8,053 nucleotides of DNA from an uncultured Bacteroidota bacterium. Its GTDB lineage: Bacteria > Bacteroidota > Bacteroidia > Chitinophagales > Chitinophagaceae. How positions within the stretch are numbered: position 1 is the first letter of the stretch; each line of letters starts with the position of its first letter. The notes under the pieces are model-generated. The model did no database searches. It worked only from the letters and a program-made list of their open reading frames with translations, and had not been told where the DNA came from. The position numbers were made by a program, and so were the translations under genes. Below are positions 7,208-8,053 of this stretch, piece by piece. The stretch spans positions 1 to 8,053 of the forward strand of contig CALLKA010000039.1 of NCBI GenBank assembly GCA_938008665.1, read 5' to 3'.

Positions 7208-7879
7208 TTAAGGTTTCCAATCAATGGGGTCTATATTGTTGTTTGCCAAATATTGATTAGTTAAACTAAAATGCTTACATCCGAAAAAGCCATTGTGAGC
7301 GCTTAAGGGAGAAGGATGGGCCGCTTTTAAAATTTTATGTTTTGTTGCATCAATATATATCTGTTTTTGTTGGGCAAAGTTCCCCCACAATAAAAATACA
7401 ATCCCTTTTTTTTCGTTGGATAAATGTTTAATAACATCATTGGTAAATTCCATCCATCCAATTTTGCCATGGCTGGCAGGCTCATTTTCTCTAACGGTCA
7501 TGACCGCATTTAACAATAATACGCCTTGATTTGCCCATGTAGTTAAATCGCCAGTCGTTGGAATTGCCAAGCCAATATCTTTATTCAGTTCCTTATATAT
7601 ATTCATTAAGGAAGGAGGTGGTTTAATGCCTTTAGGAACTGAAAAGCTTAATCCCATTGCTTGACCTGGATTATGATAAGGATCCTGCCCTAGAATAACC
7701 ACTTTTACTTTATCGTAAGGGGTTTGGTTAAAGGCGTTAAAAATTAAAGATCCTTTGGGATAAATTACAGTTTTAGTAGCGCGTTCGGTTTTAAGATGCG
7801 TTGCAATTTGCAAAAAATAAGGCTTGTCAAATAAATAGGACAAAGCTTGTTTCCAGGAAGGCTCCATTTTTACATCCAT
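7208..7879 (-). CDS. ung: Uracil-DNA glycosylase, family 1
   Basis: The enzyme removes uracil from DNA in the cytoplasm to start base-excision repair. The 223-residue product is of normal family length and has all the defining motifs: GQDPYHN (64-70) with catalytic Asp66, KPPPSL (86-91) for DNA-backbone contact, LLLNAVMTVR (121-130) with uracil-binding Asn124, LLWGNFAQ (163-170), and HPSPLSAHNGFFGC (188-201) with catalytic His188 and the DNA-intercalating loop. The N-terminal part (SWKQAL, KPYFLQI, TVIYPKG, IFNAF) aligns with the E. coli enzyme as I recall it. The start at ATG 7879 is chosen as the longest; Met5 (ATG at 7867) is also possible, since a promoter-like element ends only four bases before the first ATG. 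The gene leads into plsC with a 14-base gap, and the pair reads towards lptD. The pairing with a lipid-synthesis gene looks positional rather than functional. Confidence 0.97.
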   Translation of the reverse strand: MDVKMEPSWKQALSYLFDKPYFLQIATHLKTERATKTVIYPKGSLIFNAFNQTPYDKVKVVILGQDPYHNPGQAMGLSFSVPKGIKPPPSLMNIYKELNKDIGLAIPTTGDLTTWANQGVLLLNAVMTVRENEPASHGKIGWMEFTNDVIKHLSNEKKGIVFLLWGNFAQQKQIYIDATKHKILKAAHPSPLSAHNGFFGCKHFSLTNQYLANNNIDPIDWKP

Positions 7880-7883
7880 ATCA

Positions 7884-7891
7884 CAAATTTA
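7884..7891 (-). promoter_or_regulatory. Putative -7 promoter element for ung-plsC
   Basis: On the minus strand these bases read TAAATTTG, an exact match to TAnnTTTG, ending four bases before the ung ATG at 7879. A transcript starting the usual few bases downstream would be leaderless or nearly so, or would use Met5. No -33 TTTG is seen at the proper distance. The evidence is motif and position only. Confidence 0.35.
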
Positions 7892-7917
7892 CATGAATTG
7901 ACGATTATATTAGGGAT

Positions 7918-7929
7918 AACTTATAAGTT
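7918..7929. repeat. Perfect 12-base palindrome upstream of ung
   Basis: AACTTATAAGTT is its own reverse complement and lies about 40 bases upstream of the ung start, just beyond where a -33 region would be. It is a candidate regulator-binding site, but an AT-rich palindrome of this size can occur by chance. The symmetry does not extend past the 12 bases. Confidence 0.3.
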
Positions 7930-8053
7930 GGGATTTCCTTTGATTTTCAATAAAATAGTCAATAAATTATTATAGCTAAACCTAAAGTAGCCACAAATAT
8001 TAATAAATTAGAAACATTTTTTGTTTATTTTCAATACATCAAATTTCGAATCG

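Larger units (their letters stand above)
7880..8053. other. Noncoding right-edge stretch
   Basis: These 174 very AT-rich bases carry no supported gene in any frame. They contain the ung promoter candidate, the 12-base palindrome, and a direct repeat TCAATAAA at 7947-7954 and 7959-7966 (12-base period), with ATTTTCAATA occurring at 7943-7952 and again at 8027-8036. A minus-strand frame entering from the right edge stays open for 14 codons to a TAA at 8008-8010 and could be the tail of another gene, but that is too short to support. No terminator hairpin is visible. Confidence 0.5.

Noticed and set aside
7194..7220. TTG start of plsC overlapping ung by 13 bases
   Set aside because: The ATG at 7193 is a stronger start codon, lies just after the ung stop and directly precedes the basic and hydrophobic N-terminus.
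7612..7664. Plus-strand AAGGAGGTG followed by ATG and a 12-codon frame
   Set aside because: It looks like a perfect ribosome-binding site, but it is the complement of the conserved ung codons for KPPPSL, and the phylum seldom relies on such sites.
8008..8052. Tail of a further minus-strand gene entering from the right
   Set aside because: Fourteen open codons before a TAA are expected by chance, and the peptide has no recognisable feature.

Overview
The window looks like a chromosomal housekeeping segment from an AT-rich member of the Bacteroidota. I would lean towards a Chitinophagaceae-like bacterium, but that family-level guess is inference. The evidence is the gene set (a Bacteroidota-type LptD, a large OstA-like protein and an MCE protein with a long coiled-coil tail), the general lack of Shine-Dalgarno sequences in front of the genes, and TAnnTTTG-type -7 promoter elements just upstream of several starts. 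There is no sign of phage, transposon, CRISPR, tRNA or rRNA. Coding density is very high, and no gene-free stretch exceeds about 175 bases.

Left part (1-3623, all on the minus strand). Read in transcription order, this is a three-gene run: an N-acetylmuramoyl-L-alanine amidase with a signal peptide, an MCE/MlaD-family membrane-anchored lipid-transport protein, and an OstA/LptA-like periplasmic protein. The OstA-like gene overlaps the end of mlaD by 8 bases and runs off the left edge of the window, so its stop codon is not seen. It is nevertheless clearly a real gene, open for all 535 codons available.

Centre (3637-6408, plus strand). lptD, the outer-membrane lipopolysaccharide (or lipooligosaccharide) insertion barrel, is transcribed divergently from the amidase. 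Only 13 bases separate the two annotated starts. The promoter-like motifs are interlocked with the 5' end of the lptD frame, which suggests that the true lptD start lies a little downstream.

Right part (6453-7879, minus strand). An ung-plsC pair (family 1 uracil-DNA glycosylase, then a 1-acyl-glycerol-3-phosphate acyltransferase) converges on lptD. The last 174 bases (7880-8053) are noncoding as far as can be seen and contain a perfect 12-base palindrome.

Functionally, five of the six genes concern the cell envelope: peptidoglycan hydrolysis, phospholipid synthesis, inter-membrane lipid traffic, and LPS transport through its periplasmic and outer-membrane steps. No undescribed system is evident. 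The points most worth a second look are the divergent lptD/amidase promoter region and start, the single cysteine pair of LptD, and the insertions in the amidase.
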